A stretch of 64,000 nucleotides of DNA, from assembly GCA_965140355.1 (NCBI GenBank), contig OZ223194.1, positions 1,054,001 through 1,118,000 on the forward strand, read 5' to 3'. The DNA is from Acetobacterium sp965140355. Its GTDB lineage: Bacteria > Bacillota > Clostridia > Eubacteriales > Eubacteriaceae. The notes under the pieces are model-generated. The model saw only the letters and a program-made list of their open reading frames with translations. It did no database searches and had not been told where the DNA came from. The translations under genes were made by a program, and so were the position numbers. Shown in pieces: positions 40,540 to 49,509 of this stretch (within the stretch, counting starts at the first letter, position 1; each line of letters begins with the position of its first letter).

Positions 40540-40983
40540 TTAAATCTTCCCATCACTCTTATCCGCTTTTTTATTTTTCATCAATTCATTCAAATCATCG
40601 GCTTTTTTTTGGGCATCCGATCGGGCGTAAAAATAAAATGCAATGGTATGGAGGATAACTGTCAAAATCAGCATCCCCGGTATCCACGGCGCAATCAAAT
40701 TAAACATTTGCCAAGAAAACAACCGCACTGCCACTAATCCGCCAAGCATGTTTAAAACTGACGCTATCAGAATATTGATACTCGGCTTAAGTGTCAGATA
40801 GTTCCATAAAACGCTGTAGAGGACCCCAAACATCAGCCCAAAAATCGCCGCAATTCCGATAACATTCCAAAGATACGTCATCCGAATGCTCTGATCATTT
40901 AAAAATACTGTCATTAATACTGTAATCCAAATTAATGATAACGTAAATACCTGAAAAAACGATGCTCTTAAATTTTTTATCAT
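40540..40983 (-). CDS. DUF3021 family membrane protein
   Basis: 147 residues with four membrane helices and a lysine-rich cytoplasmic tail, as in DUF3021 proteins that regularly accompany LytTR regulators. It overlaps the LytTR gene by 4 bp (ATGA). In the pattern known from other Firmicutes the membrane partner restrains the DNA-binding protein; here that is inference. Confidence 0.85.
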   Translation of the reverse strand: MIKNLRASFFQVFTLSLIWITVLMTVFLNDQSIRMTYLWNVIGIAAIFGLMFGVLYSVLWNYLTLKPSINILIASVLNMLGGLVAVRLFSWQMFNLIAPWIPGMLILTVILHTIAFYFYARSDAQKKADDLNELMKNKKADKSDGKI

Positions 40984-41426
40984 AATAAAGCCCTCCTAAA
41001 ATCATTGATATAATATCTGCTAATAAAATAGCGACTACCATCACTCAATGTCACTTCGATTCTGGCATTGGTGGTGTTGACAAATTCTTTAACTTCCCGG
41101 ATATTCACTATCGTCTGATTATTGATCCGGATGAAGCCATCCTCACTAAAATCTGCTTCCGCAGCTTTTAACCGCTTCTTATACAAATACATCTCGCCCG
41201 TTTTTAGTCGCAAATTGCACATTCGCTCCTCCGATTCAATGGCCAGAATTGAATCCATCGAAATTTGAATATTCCGGTTGTTGAGCCCATTAATCGCGGT
41301 GATTTTTTTTTGATTTTTCTCAATCAGTGCTTCAATTTTATTTTTTACTGCGTTTTCATTGGGATGCGTAAAAATCAAGGCGATATTTTTTTCCATCTGG
41401 GGATCTGTTTTAAAAATGATTTTCAT
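40980..41426 (-). CDS. LytTR family DNA-binding regulator
   Basis: 148 residues. The C-terminal LytTR domain is clear: ISMDSILAIESEERMCNLRL, MYLYKKRLKAAEADF, GFIRINNQTIVNIREVKEF and SDGSRYFISRYYINDFR. The N-terminal 50 residues are a short non-receiver region. Start follows ATAGGAGG. An FMN-riboswitch-like element lies about 235 nt upstream on the same strand, which would be an unusual control for this family. Confidence 0.88.
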   Translation of the reverse strand: MKIIFKTDPQMEKNIALIFTHPNENAVKNKIEALIEKNQKKITAINGLNNRNIQISMDSILAIESEERMCNLRLKTGEMYLYKKRLKAAEADFSEDGFIRINNQTIVNIREVKEFVNTTNARIEVTLSDGSRYFISRYYINDFRRALL

Positions 41427-41659
41427 TCGTTTTCCTCCTATGCTTAAAATGATATCGCATAAAAGAAGCTAACGCGATGATTTTTCGTTTTGATGCATAT
41501 TTTAGCTGTTTTGTTTCACACGATAAGCAGGTTTTTAATTCTATTCATAAACATTCATTCAGAGTCATTACTCCGTTTTCTCTTTCACAAACGCTGAAAT
41601 GGTCAACCTTTCAGCGCTATCCAAACAAAGACAAACATAAATAAATATGCAATCACTTT
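41427..41659 (-). other. Leader between the riboswitch-like element and the LytTR gene
   Basis: About 230 bp. It contains one hairpin near 41594-41620 (CGCTGAAA pairing with TTTCAGCG) without a following T-run. No gene or repeat is recognised. Confidence 0.45.
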
Positions 41660-41765
41660 TTAAGCTTCTTTCATCCAGACATTACGGTCAGTTTCGGGTT
41701 TTAACCGCATCCTACTTTGCGGTGCGTAGGCTATCCCACCATAAACGCTGACCTGAAGGTTTTAT
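41660..41765 (-). promoter_or_regulatory. FMN-riboswitch-like (RFN) element, divergent or shortened
   Basis: On the minus strand the element opens with CCTTCAGGTCAG and closes with GTCTGGATGAAAGAAG, matching the ends of the RFN aptamer (CTTCGGGGCAGGG and GTCTGGATGGGAGAAG). Between them GTAGGATGCGG and ACTGACCGTAA resemble the P5-P6 part, but the usual block containing CCCGACCGGCGGT is missing or replaced. An extended -10 (TGATATAAA) lies directly in front. Downstream are LytTR and DUF3021 genes rather than riboflavin genes. It could be a variant aptamer with another ligand or a decayed one. Confidence 0.5.
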
Positions 41766-41926
41766 ATCATAATCAATTGACCGAACGCGCTCACACGCAT
41801 ATTCTCTTATCCACATGGTAAAAAATATTTTATTTTTTTCTGATTTCGGATATAATAATAATCATAAAAATTTTACATGTTGTAAATTATCGTTTTTTTT
41901 AATTTTAAAGAAAGGTTGGTGTCTTA

Positions 41927-44758
41927 ATGCAGTGGTTTAAAAAAAGTCTGATTCGGCGTGTTGGCACCATCGTGATCGTTTTTATTGTTTCCGCTTTCTC
42001 AATTTTTGGCTTTATTTCGGTTTGGCTTACCAGTAATTTTTTTGAAGCCGAAAGTACCCGTGAACTCTCTAAAGATGCTTTACAGATCGCCACCGAAATT
42101 GATCAGTTTATTGGCCAAAACATTGCTATTGTCAATCAAATGAAAACAAATCAGGACTATCAGGCCATTACTGAAGACCTCACGACCCGAACGGAAAAAC
42201 GACAACACCCCTTATTTGAGGTCGTTACTCAGGAGCTTCAGGCCATTAAATCCTCCAGTCCTAATATTTCGCTGGCTTATATTGGCATTACCAAATCGAA
42301 TGACGTTATTTCATCGACTTATGACTTTGATCCCCAACCAGATTATGACCTGAATAACCGAATCTGGTATATGGAAGCTTTGCGCTCCCGTAAAATTACC
42401 GTCACCAGCCCATACATTGATATTGTCACCAACAAAATGGTTGTTTCCATCATTACACCGATTTTAAAAAATAGTGCGGTCATTGGTGCCATGGGTATTG
42501 ACCTGCAGGTTTCTGATCTTTATAAACTGATGGATACTTATCAGGTCAGCAATAATGGTTATACCTTGTTACTGAATAAAGATGGCTCTATTTTTTATCA
42601 ACCGGAGCTTGACAATGCAGCGAATCCCAATGATTCCTTTGCTTATCTGAATCTCTATAAAGACGAAATTACTTCGGGAAACAGCGGCATCATCGACTAT
42701 ACGAACAATAATTATTCCAGCTATATTGCTTATGTCCCAACCGCATCTTCCAATTGGATTGTGGTGACCGTCATTCCCAAATCGGAAGTATTAAGCCCCT
42801 TAACTCATTTCTTTTATCCGATTATATTTTTGGCCCTTTTATTATTGATCTTGATCTCGCTTTTTATTAAAAACATGACCAATCTTATTTCTGCACCGAT
42901 CATTACAATTTCTAAGGCAGTAGAAACTTTCAGTAATGGTGATCAGGAAATTAATTTACCCGAAACACTGCGTTCCCGCGAAGACGAAATTGGCATTTTA
43001 TCCAATGGACTCCACCAGATGAGTCAGCGAATCAGTGATTATATTGAGAAAATTAAAATCAACAATGCCACTCTCAATCAGGAGGTTGAAAAACGAAAAG
43101 GCATCCAATCTCGGCTGGAACTCATTTTAGAATTACTGTCCGGTACTGACGAAGGTATCTTTATACTAAACGATGAATTTTTTTGCATCTATCATAATAC
43201 CGCTTTTTCCGGTATTATCGGCTTACCTGATGCCGATCTCAATTCCCTCGACTTACTGGAAAATGAAATTCTGATCAATGATAAGCTGCTAAAAAGTCTG
43301 CAATCCACTCCGGTTTGGTCCGGTGAAATAGAGTATACCCAACGACAGGGCGAAACACTTTTTCTCTTTTTAAAAATTAGGCTCGTCAAAAATTGTAATT
43401 TTGATTTTTATATTGGCAATGTCACCAACCTGACTGCTCATAAAAAAATCGAAAAAGACATTTATTATTTAAAATATTTTGATCATCTGACCAAACTTAA
43501 TAATAAACTGTTTTTGGATGAATCTGGTGCTAAACTTATTAATTCGGATATCAATCATACGGCCAACCATGCCTTAATCCTGATTAACATTGACAATTTT
43601 AGAATTATCAATGAAGCCAAAGGTTTTGATTTTGGCAACAAAGTGCTCATTACTATGGCAAATCGACTCGCGAAGTTAACCACTAATGAAGATCTTCTGG
43701 TTCGTTTGGGTAATGATGAGTTTGGAATTCTGAAAACCCATATTGATTCCAATGACAGCCTTTATGAATATATCCTTGACTTAAATAAAAACATGAGCCA
43801 GGCGCTTTTAATTAATGATGAAGAACTGATTGTCGATGTCAGCATGGGCATCAGCCTTTACCCTAATGATGCTAACCATTACGCCAAACTTCTAAAAACC
43901 GCGGCTTCGGCGTTGAACACCGTTAAAGCAAACAAAGGACAAAGTTTTGAATTCTATGATAAAGAGATCAATAATCTTTCGATCTACAAATATGAAATTC
44001 AGCAAAAACTCAGAAACGCCCTTAATAATAATGAATTCGTTCTGTATTACCAACCTCAGATCGATATGATCACCAACGAAATTGTTGGTATGGAAGCCTT
44101 GATTCGCTGGAACAGCCCTACTGGAATGATTCAACCAGGCAATTTTATTTCCATCGCCGAAGAATCGAATCTGATTATTCCCATTGGCGAATGGGTCCTT
44201 TTAACGGCCTGTCAATTTGGAAAAAAACTCGAATCGCTGAATTATGCGATTCCGATTGCGGTCAACCTTTCGATGCTCCAATTCAAATCAAACTATATCA
44301 ACGAATTAGTCGAATCGATCTTAACCAAAACCGATCTTCCACCAAAACTTTTAGAACTGGAAATAACTGAAGGAATTTTAATGGCTAATGAAAAAGAATG
44401 CGAATCAATTTTAACCGTATTTCATAACATGGGTATCCAGATTTCGATTGACGATTTTGGCACCGGTTATTCTTCGCTTAGTTATTTAAAGAAATTTGCT
44501 GTTGATAAAATAAAAATTGATCGTTCTTTTATTAAAGGCATTCCCCAATTCGATAATGGTACCATTGCCAAAGTTATCATTGAATTAGCACGCAATTTCA
44601 ACCTTAAAGTTATTGCTGAAGGGGTGGAAACGGAAGCCCAAATTGATTTCTTACTCAAAAATAACTGTTCCACAGCACAAGGTTTTTATTACGCCAAACC
44701 CCTGAACGAAGAAGCGCTGATTGATTTTATCAAAAACTTAAAAAAGGAGAATCGTTAG
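41927..44758 (+). CDS. Cache-HAMP-PAS-GGDEF-EAL cyclic-di-GMP signalling protein
   Basis: 943 residues. Two membrane helices (about 12-35 and 290-312) flank an extracytoplasmic Cache sensor (RIWYMEALRSRKITVTSPYID, within which the motif is typical). A HAMP-like linker and a PAS-like region precede the cyclase domain, whose signature reads RLGNDEFGIL instead of GGDEF. The EAL domain looks intact: GMEALIRW, ELEITEGIL, IDDFGTGYSSLSYL, KIDRSFI and VIAEGVET. It therefore probably acts as a c-di-GMP phosphodiesterase, with the GNDEF domain regulatory or weakly active. The stop overlaps the convergent thiE end by 4 bp. Confidence 0.9.
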   Translation: MQWFKKSLIRRVGTIVIVFIVSAFSIFGFISVWLTSNFFEAESTRELSKDALQIATEIDQFIGQNIAIVNQMKTNQDYQAITEDLTTRTEKRQHPLFEVVTQELQAIKSSSPNISLAYIGITKSNDVISSTYDFDPQPDYDLNNRIWYMEALRSRKITVTSPYIDIVTNKMVVSIITPILKNSAVIGAMGIDLQVSDLYKLMDTYQVSNNGYTLLLNKDGSIFYQPELDNAANPNDSFAYLNLYKDEITSGNSGIIDYTNNNYSSYIAYVPTASSNWIVVTVIPKSEVLSPLTHFFYPIIFLALLLLILISLFIKNMTNLISAPIITISKAVETFSNGDQEINLPETLRSREDEIGILSNGLHQMSQRISDYIEKIKINNATLNQEVEKRKGIQSRLELILELLSGTDEGIFILNDEFFCIYHNTAFSGIIGLPDADLNSLDLLENEILINDKLLKSLQSTPVWSGEIEYTQRQGETLFLFLKIRLVKNCNFDFYIGNVTNLTAHKKIEKDIYYLKYFDHLTKLNNKLFLDESGAKLINSDINHTANHALILINIDNFRIINEAKGFDFGNKVLITMANRLAKLTTNEDLLVRLGNDEFGILKTHIDSNDSLYEYILDLNKNMSQALLINDEELIVDVSMGISLYPNDANHYAKLLKTAASALNTVKANKGQSFEFYDKEINNLSIYKYEIQQKLRNALNNNEFVLYYQPQIDMITNEIVGMEALIRWNSPTGMIQPGNFISIAEESNLIIPIGEWVLLTACQFGKKLESLNYAIPIAVNLSMLQFKSNYINELVESILTKTDLPPKLLELEITEGILMANEKECESILTVFHNMGIQISIDDFGTGYSSLSYLKKFAVDKIKIDRSFIKGIPQFDNGTIAKVIIELARNFNLKVIAEGVETEAQIDFLLKNNCSTAQGFYYAKPLNEEALIDFIKNLKKENR

Positions 44759-45375
44759 TAACGATTCTCCTCCATCCTCATTTGCTCGTTGCCAACGGTA
44801 AAACGCTGGCTAAAACCAGCTGGATCACGACAGGTCATTGCCTCACTCATAACGCAAACACCTTTTGCACCGGTCATTAGCGTCACCTTATAATTATTCT
44901 GATCAATCCCGCCAACGCCCCAAACCGGTATTTTTACCGCATCACACACTTCTTTCAAAAAACGTAAACCCCGGGCCGGAAGGCCTTTTTTGCATTCCGT
45001 CGGAAAAACATGACCGGCGATTAAATAATCGGCACCTGCTGCTTCAGCTTCTTTGGCCTGATCAACAGAGTGAACGGATACCCCAACTTGCTCAAATTCA
45101 CGAATAAATTCTCTATTTTCGCGCAGTTTTTCAATCGATACTTGAATGTTTTCGACCTTTAATTGCTTAGCAATTTCTAAATTCTGATTGATAATCAAAC
45201 TTACTTGGTGTCGATCACAAATTTCTTTAACTTTAATTGCTAAATCCTGAAACGCTGCACGCTCTAAATCTTTTTCTCTTAACATCATTGCAGTGGGTTT
45301 TCCTTGTGCCAATTGATCGATTCGATTCAAAAAATCATCCTGACACAATTTCCGGTTGGTGATACAAATCAACAT
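44755..45375 (-). CDS. thiE: Thiamine phosphate synthase/TenI-like protein
   Basis: 206 residues of the ThiE/TenI family. REKDL is the phosphate-side motif, SVHSVDQAKEAEAAGADYLI the central barrel strand, FPTECKKGLPARGLRFL the thiazole site and VWGVGGIDQNNY the final phosphate-binding loop. ThiE joins the thiazole and pyrimidine halves to thiamine phosphate. Last gene of the thiSGHE group, 360 bp after thiH, with a palindromic repeat between them. TenI is a possible alternative. Confidence 0.8.
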   Translation of the reverse strand: MLICITNRKLCQDDFLNRIDQLAQGKPTAMMLREKDLERAAFQDLAIKVKEICDRHQVSLIINQNLEIAKQLKVENIQVSIEKLRENREFIREFEQVGVSVHSVDQAKEAEAAGADYLIAGHVFPTECKKGLPARGLRFLKEVCDAVKIPVWGVGGIDQNNYKVTLMTGAKGVCVMSEAMTCRDPAGFSQRFTVGNEQMRMEENRY

Positions 45376-45407
45376 TTTGCTCTCCTTTTCGATCTTATTG
45401 ATAGGTC

Positions 45408-45566
45408 ATTGCGAAATTAAAAAACATCGAACAACGGTTGCTTTGGGTGCAGTTTTCACAAATAATTTTGTAACGTGTCGGCGAACAGTTCATCGAACTG
45501 TCCGCCGTACCGTGTAGAAATTGTTTCGTGCGAAACTGGGCCCAAAGCTCACGGTATTTTCGCAAT
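45408..45566. repeat. Dispersed palindromic repeat, copy 2 (159 bp)
   Basis: Bounded by ATTGCGAAA and its inverse TTTCGCAAT. The interior folds into one long imperfect hairpin (GCTTTGGG with CCCAAAGC, CAGTTTTC with GAAACTG, ACAAATAATTT with AAATTGTTT), with a second hairpin near the tip (GGCGAACAGTTC with GAACTGTCCGCC). It shares segments with 10053-10200. It lies between thiH and thiE. Features fit a MITE-like or structured intergenic repeat. Confidence 0.7.
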
Positions 45567-45736
45567 TGCCTAGATCTTATTGGCGCTAGCACAAGGTCGC
45601 CAGCGTTTATCTTGTTACAATTTCCAATTCGATCTTTTCAAATAACCATATCATTAAAAGTTTACGGTATATTTCTTTATTATAAGCAGCTAGCGAATCT
45701 TACACAACTACTTTTTCTTTACTCGCGGTTTGTTTT

Positions 45737-46891
45737 CTATACCCGAATGTAATCAGAATATACCGGTTGCAATCCCCGTGTTAAAATCATCTGGTGCACT
45801 GCAGGGACACTGCGGGGATCAGAAATCTCAAACTGCTCATCGCCTTTATCTTCCTGTTCATGTCCGCCAACCCCGACTCGCACTCCCGCCGAAATTTTTG
45901 TTGCCACCATCCCAATAACATGATCCCGAAAACCAGCCCGTTCGCGGGTTGAAATCGTAATTCCGGCATACGGCATAAATAAGCGATACGCTAACATCAC
46001 CTGTAGTAATTGCCGCTCATGAACATCGTTAGGATTATTATCAGCGTTATTAATAAAAGGTCTGATTCGCGGGGTTGAAAAACCAATTTCGGCATGAGGG
46101 TATTTTTGCTGAATCAAATAAGCATGCAGACCCGTTGCAAAAGCATCTTTTCTAAAATCATCTAAACCGAGCAATGCTCCAAAAGATACGCCCCGCATAC
46201 CGCCCATTAAGGCCCGTTCCTGGGCATAAAAGCGATATGGAAAAACACGTTTAGGACCACTTAAATGAACCTGCTCGTATTTTATGCAATTATACGTTTC
46301 CTGATAAACGGAAACAAAATCGGCCCCACATTTCCTCAGATAAGCATATTCATCTGAATTTAAGGGGTAGATCTCAATCCCCACCGTTGAAAAATATTTG
46401 CTCGCCAGTTTAACGCCGGCCCCAATATATTCAACCCCGGAATGATGTCGGGACTCACCGGTTAAAATCAAAATTTCTTTTAATCCCGTTTTAGCAATCG
46501 TCTTAAGCTCTTGATCCATTTCCGCCATCGAAAGCTTTCCGCGGCGAATTTTATTTTTACAATTAAATCCACAGTATACACAGTTGTTTTCACAATAATT
46601 TGCTATATAAAGCGGTGTAAATAGACAAATATTATTGCCAAAATGCTTTCTTGTTTCGCTCCCGGCTTTTTTTGCCATTTCTTCTAAATATGGTGTCGCC
46701 GCCGGGGATAATAACGCCCCAAAATCTTTAAAGGATAATTGCTCTTTACTCAATGCTTGTTCGACATCGCGCTTGGTGTCGTTAAAATAGTCATAGTTAT
46801 CCACATGTTTTAAGACTTTATCCAACAGATCTGAGGGAATCATCTCCATCTCTTTATGATAAACCATTGGGTCCGTTCGTTTTATTGACAT
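45737..46891 (-). CDS. thiH: 2-iminoacetate synthase ThiH
   Basis: 384 residues. ThiH is a radical SAM enzyme that cleaves tyrosine to give dehydroglycine for the thiazole of thiamine. The cluster motif is CENNCVYCGFNCKNK, followed by ILILTGESRHHSGVEYI and QETYNCIKYEQVHLSGPK. The use of ThiH rather than ThiO fits an anaerobe. It starts 2 bp after thiG ends and is coupled to it. Confidence 0.95.
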   Translation of the reverse strand: MSIKRTDPMVYHKEMEMIPSDLLDKVLKHVDNYDYFNDTKRDVEQALSKEQLSFKDFGALLSPAATPYLEEMAKKAGSETRKHFGNNICLFTPLYIANYCENNCVYCGFNCKNKIRRGKLSMAEMDQELKTIAKTGLKEILILTGESRHHSGVEYIGAGVKLASKYFSTVGIEIYPLNSDEYAYLRKCGADFVSVYQETYNCIKYEQVHLSGPKRVFPYRFYAQERALMGGMRGVSFGALLGLDDFRKDAFATGLHAYLIQQKYPHAEIGFSTPRIRPFINNADNNPNDVHERQLLQVMLAYRLFMPYAGITISTRERAGFRDHVIGMVATKISAGVRVGVGGHEQEDKGDEQFEISDPRSVPAVHQMILTRGLQPVYSDYIRV

Positions 46892-46893
46892 CG

Positions 46894-47661
46894 CTATTCC
46901 TCCAAAAATCCCGTTAACGGACTCGATGCTTCTGCCGCTCCCGTCAATACCCGGCCAAGTCCTGCCAGATAAGCATTTCGGCCGGCTTCAATCGCTAAAC
47001 GAAAGGCTTTGGCCATTAAAGGGATGTTTTCGGCCGTGGCTACGGCGGTATTGCACATCACCGCATCCACCCCCATTTCCATTGCTTCACAAGCCTGTGA
47101 CGGCCGTCCAATTCCGGCATCAACAATGATCGGAACCATAATTTCCGCGACTAAAATTTGAATAAACGCTTTGCTGCAAAGTCCTTTATTGCTGCCAATC
47201 GGGGCTGCCAAGGGCATCACCGCCGCGGCCCCGGCATTAACCAGCGCTCTGGCCACATTCAAATCGGGATACATATATGGCATCACAATAAAACCTTCTT
47301 TGGCTAAAATCTCCGTTGCCTTGATGGTTTCATAATTATCGGGAAATAAATATTTAGAATCCTTAATTACTTCCACTTTGATAAAATTGCCACAATTGAT
47401 TTCCCGCGCCAGTCGAGCAATTGTTACCGCTTCTTGCGCCGTTCTGGCTCCGGAGGTATTTGGTAATAAGGTTACTTGGGGAGGAATATATTCCAAAATA
47501 TTTTCTTCCCCTTTTAAATTAGCCCGTCTCAGTGCCAGTGTTACGATCTCGGCCCCACCATTTTCCACCACTGCTTTCACCATTTCCAATGAAAACTTTC
47601 CTGATCCTAAAATAAACCGTGAATTAAAAGGGTGTCCCCCAATCACTAACTGATCTTTCAT
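46894..47661 (-). CDS. thiG: Thiazole synthase ThiG
   Basis: 255 residues, a TIM barrel that combines 1-deoxyxylulose 5-phosphate, dehydroglycine and ThiS thiocarboxylate. Visible motifs: FILGSGKFSLEMVKAV, TLLPNTSGARTAQEAV, the Schiff-base lysine in FIKVEVIKDSKYLFPD, and VDAGIGRPSQACEAMEMG. Start follows AGGAGAGC. Placed between thiS and thiH in the operon. Confidence 0.96.
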   Translation of the reverse strand: MKDQLVIGGHPFNSRFILGSGKFSLEMVKAVVENGGAEIVTLALRRANLKGEENILEYIPPQVTLLPNTSGARTAQEAVTIARLAREINCGNFIKVEVIKDSKYLFPDNYETIKATEILAKEGFIVMPYMYPDLNVARALVNAGAAAVMPLAAPIGSNKGLCSKAFIQILVAEIMVPIIVDAGIGRPSQACEAMEMGVDAVMCNTAVATAENIPLMAKAFRLAIEAGRNAYLAGLGRVLTGAAEASSPLTGFLEE

Positions 47662-47738
47662 CTGCTCTCCTTATTTTTATTTAAAACTCTACCTATTAAA
47701 CATTACCGACGCGCCTCTTAACCGTCTGCTTAGTGCTT

Positions 47739-47933
47739 TCAACCACCACCAACAAAACGAACAACTTCCAAGGTATCTTCGTCGCAAAGCATCACTGTTT
47801 CATACGTTGGTTTCGGGACAATCGTGCCATTATGTGCCACCGCAAGGGTGGTCAGATCAAATTTATGTGTTTCCAGAAAATTTTTTAAACTTTGTTTTTG
47901 GGTTATGGTAATCACTTTTCCATTAACTTTCAT
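47739..47933 (-). CDS. thiS: Sulfur carrier protein ThiS
   Basis: 64 residues with a ubiquitin-like fold and the C-terminal Gly-Gly tail (VVRFVGGG) that becomes the thiocarboxylate sulfur donor. KVNGKVITITQKQSLKNFL is the usual opening. The adenylating partner ThiF is not in this operon, so it must be elsewhere or replaced. Start follows AGAAAGGAG. First gene of the thi group. Confidence 0.93.
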   Translation of the reverse strand: MKVNGKVITITQKQSLKNFLETHKFDLTTLAVAHNGTIVPKPTYETVMLCDEDTLEVVRFVGGG

Positions 47934-47971
47934 TTTTAATTACTCCTTTCTAACAACTGCTTTTTAAACGC

Positions 47972-48026
47972 AAAAAAGCACAAAATGCGATTACACCCTT
48001 TTGGTGGTGTACCCCATTTTGTGCTT
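47972..48026 (-). promoter_or_regulatory. Structured thi leader ending in a terminator-like U run
   Basis: A 12-bp perfect stem (47976-47987 with 48015-48026) encloses an inner hairpin ACACC/GGTGT and is followed by T6 on the minus strand, between the promoter and thiS. It lacks the TPP riboswitch consensus (CTGAGA, and ACCTGATCTGGATAAT-like segments). It could be an attenuator or a compact metabolite-sensing element; a thiS-associated RNA motif has been proposed in the literature, but I cannot match it here. Confidence 0.65.
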
Positions 48027-48041
48027 CAATTGAGTAATCTG

Positions 48042-48070
48042 ATTTTATTATATTAGCAATTTAAAGTCAA
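48042..48070 (-). promoter_or_regulatory. Promoter of the thi operon
   Basis: Minus strand TTGACT (48065-48070), 17-bp spacer, TAAAAT (48042-48047), about 10 bp upstream of the structured leader. Confidence 0.75.
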
Positions 48071-48090
48071 GTTACAATTTTTTATTTTCC

Positions 48091-48375
48091 TTATCGCCTA
48101 GTATAAGCATTGTAAGCTGCCATTTTACTTTTATCTTCTTCAATCTCCATGATTTCATTTTTTAAATCTTCCAACCGCGCCACCAATGAATTGACTTCCT
48201 CATCATCAACTAAGCGATCGGTTATTTCTTTTTTAATTCCCAAGGCCAAAAGCTGATCATCTTTTTCTTCATATTCTTTTTTTAAAATTTCTAAGGTCGC
48301 TTCACAATTAATTAATTGTTTTTTTATCATCCGCATTACGCGCATATCATCATAATTTTTTAATATTGTATCCAT
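48091..48375 (-). CDS. Small charged coiled-coil protein (hypothetical)
   Basis: 94 residues, almost entirely helical and charged, with heptad-like spacing across LINCEATLEILKKEYEEKD and LVARLEDLKNEIMEIEEDK. No cysteines beyond one, no signal peptide. Start follows a GGTAGAGGAAC site. I do not recognise a family. Confidence 0.6.
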   Translation of the reverse strand: MDTILKNYDDMRVMRMIKKQLINCEATLEILKKEYEEKDDQLLALGIKKEITDRLVDDEEVNSLVARLEDLKNEIMEIEEDKSKMAAYNAYTRR

Positions 48376-48626
48376 TTGGGTTCCTCTACCTTCCTGAAAG
48401 TTTTTATTTCACTTACAGTTTAGCATAGCTCTTAATGGAAATACTTATACTAACCCGAAAAATTTTTGCCGATTTTTTTGCCGATTTTCTTGTCAATTTT
48501 TCAAATTCATCTTTTTACATTAATTTACATCTTTTTAACCCCTAAGTCTTTCTTTTTAAGATAATTTATGCTCTAATAGGGTATGTTAATGTTGTAAATA
48601 AATGAAAATTACAAGGAGGTATAAAA

Positions 48627-49430
48627 ATGAATGAAGAGTTATTAGAATTAATTAAAAATAAAAAAGGGTTTATCTGTGATATGGATGGCGTCATCTATCA
48701 TGGCAATCGATTGTTACCCGGGGTAAAAGAATTTGTTAACTGGCTTTATAGTGAGGATAAAAACTTCCTCTTTTTAACCAACTCCAGTGAACGATCCCCG
48801 ATTGAATTAAAAGAAAAACTTGCCCGACTGGGTTTAGAAATTGACGAAAGCCATTTCTATACCAGTGCTTTGGCCACAGCCAAATTTTTAAAAGCTCAAT
48901 CACCTGGCTGTTCAGCCTATGTTATCGGCGAACCGGGTTTAGTTAATGCCCTCTATAATGCCCAAATTACGATGAATGACGTCGATCCCGATTATGTTGT
49001 TTTTGGCGAAACCCGTTCTTATAATTATGATAGCGTTCTTCGTGCTGTAAAGCTTGTTCAAAATGGTGCTAAACTAATTGCCACCAATCCTGATTTAACG
49101 GGTCCGACCGAAGATGGCATTGTTCCAGCCTGCCGCGCCTTTGTCGCTCCGATCGAACTGGCCACCGGCAAAGCCGCTTATTATATCGGCAAGCCGAATC
49201 CTTTAATGATGCGTACTGGGATCAAACTACTTGGGGTTCACAGCGACGATGCCCTTATTATCGGCGACCGCATGGATACCGATATCATTGCCGGGATCGA
49301 ATCCGGTTTAACTACTTTTTTAGTCCTCAGTGGTGTGTCCACCCGGGAAACAGTTAATGAATTTCCCTATCGTCCCAATTATATTCTAACGGGAATTGAC
49401 GAGATTGTCACCGGACTTGGTTTACAATAA
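48627..49430 (+). CDS. HAD-IIA family phosphatase (NagD/AraL-like)
   Basis: 267 residues. Motif I ICDMDGVIYHGN, motif II FLTNSSERSP, motif III lysine in YIGKPNPLM and motif IV IIGDRMDTDIIAGIESG define the HAD-IIA subgroup with its large cap domain. Members dephosphorylate sugar phosphates or nucleotides, often as damage-control enzymes. Start ATG follows AAGGAGG. Single gene with a terminator behind it. Confidence 0.93.
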   Translation: MNEELLELIKNKKGFICDMDGVIYHGNRLLPGVKEFVNWLYSEDKNFLFLTNSSERSPIELKEKLARLGLEIDESHFYTSALATAKFLKAQSPGCSAYVIGEPGLVNALYNAQITMNDVDPDYVVFGETRSYNYDSVLRAVKLVQNGAKLIATNPDLTGPTEDGIVPACRAFVAPIELATGKAAYYIGKPNPLMMRTGIKLLGVHSDDALIIGDRMDTDIIAGIESGLTTFLVLSGVSTRETVNEFPYRPNYILTGIDEIVTGLGLQ

Positions 49431-49447
49431 AAATTTCCACAATCAAA

Positions 49448-49509
49448 AATAAGCTGAGTAGATTTCCAAACGGATCTTTATGATCTTGAAATCAACCCAG
49501 CTTTTTTTA
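49448..49509. terminator. Terminator between the HAD gene and the convergent transporter
   Basis: AAGCTGAGTAGATTTC pairs imperfectly with GAAATCAACCCAGCTT over 16 positions and is followed by T7 on the plus strand. The A-rich left side may serve the minus strand. Confidence 0.85.

Noticed and set aside
47972..48026. TPP riboswitch upstream of thiS
   Set aside because: None of the conserved TPP segments (CTGAGA and partner) is present; only a terminator-like double hairpin is seen.
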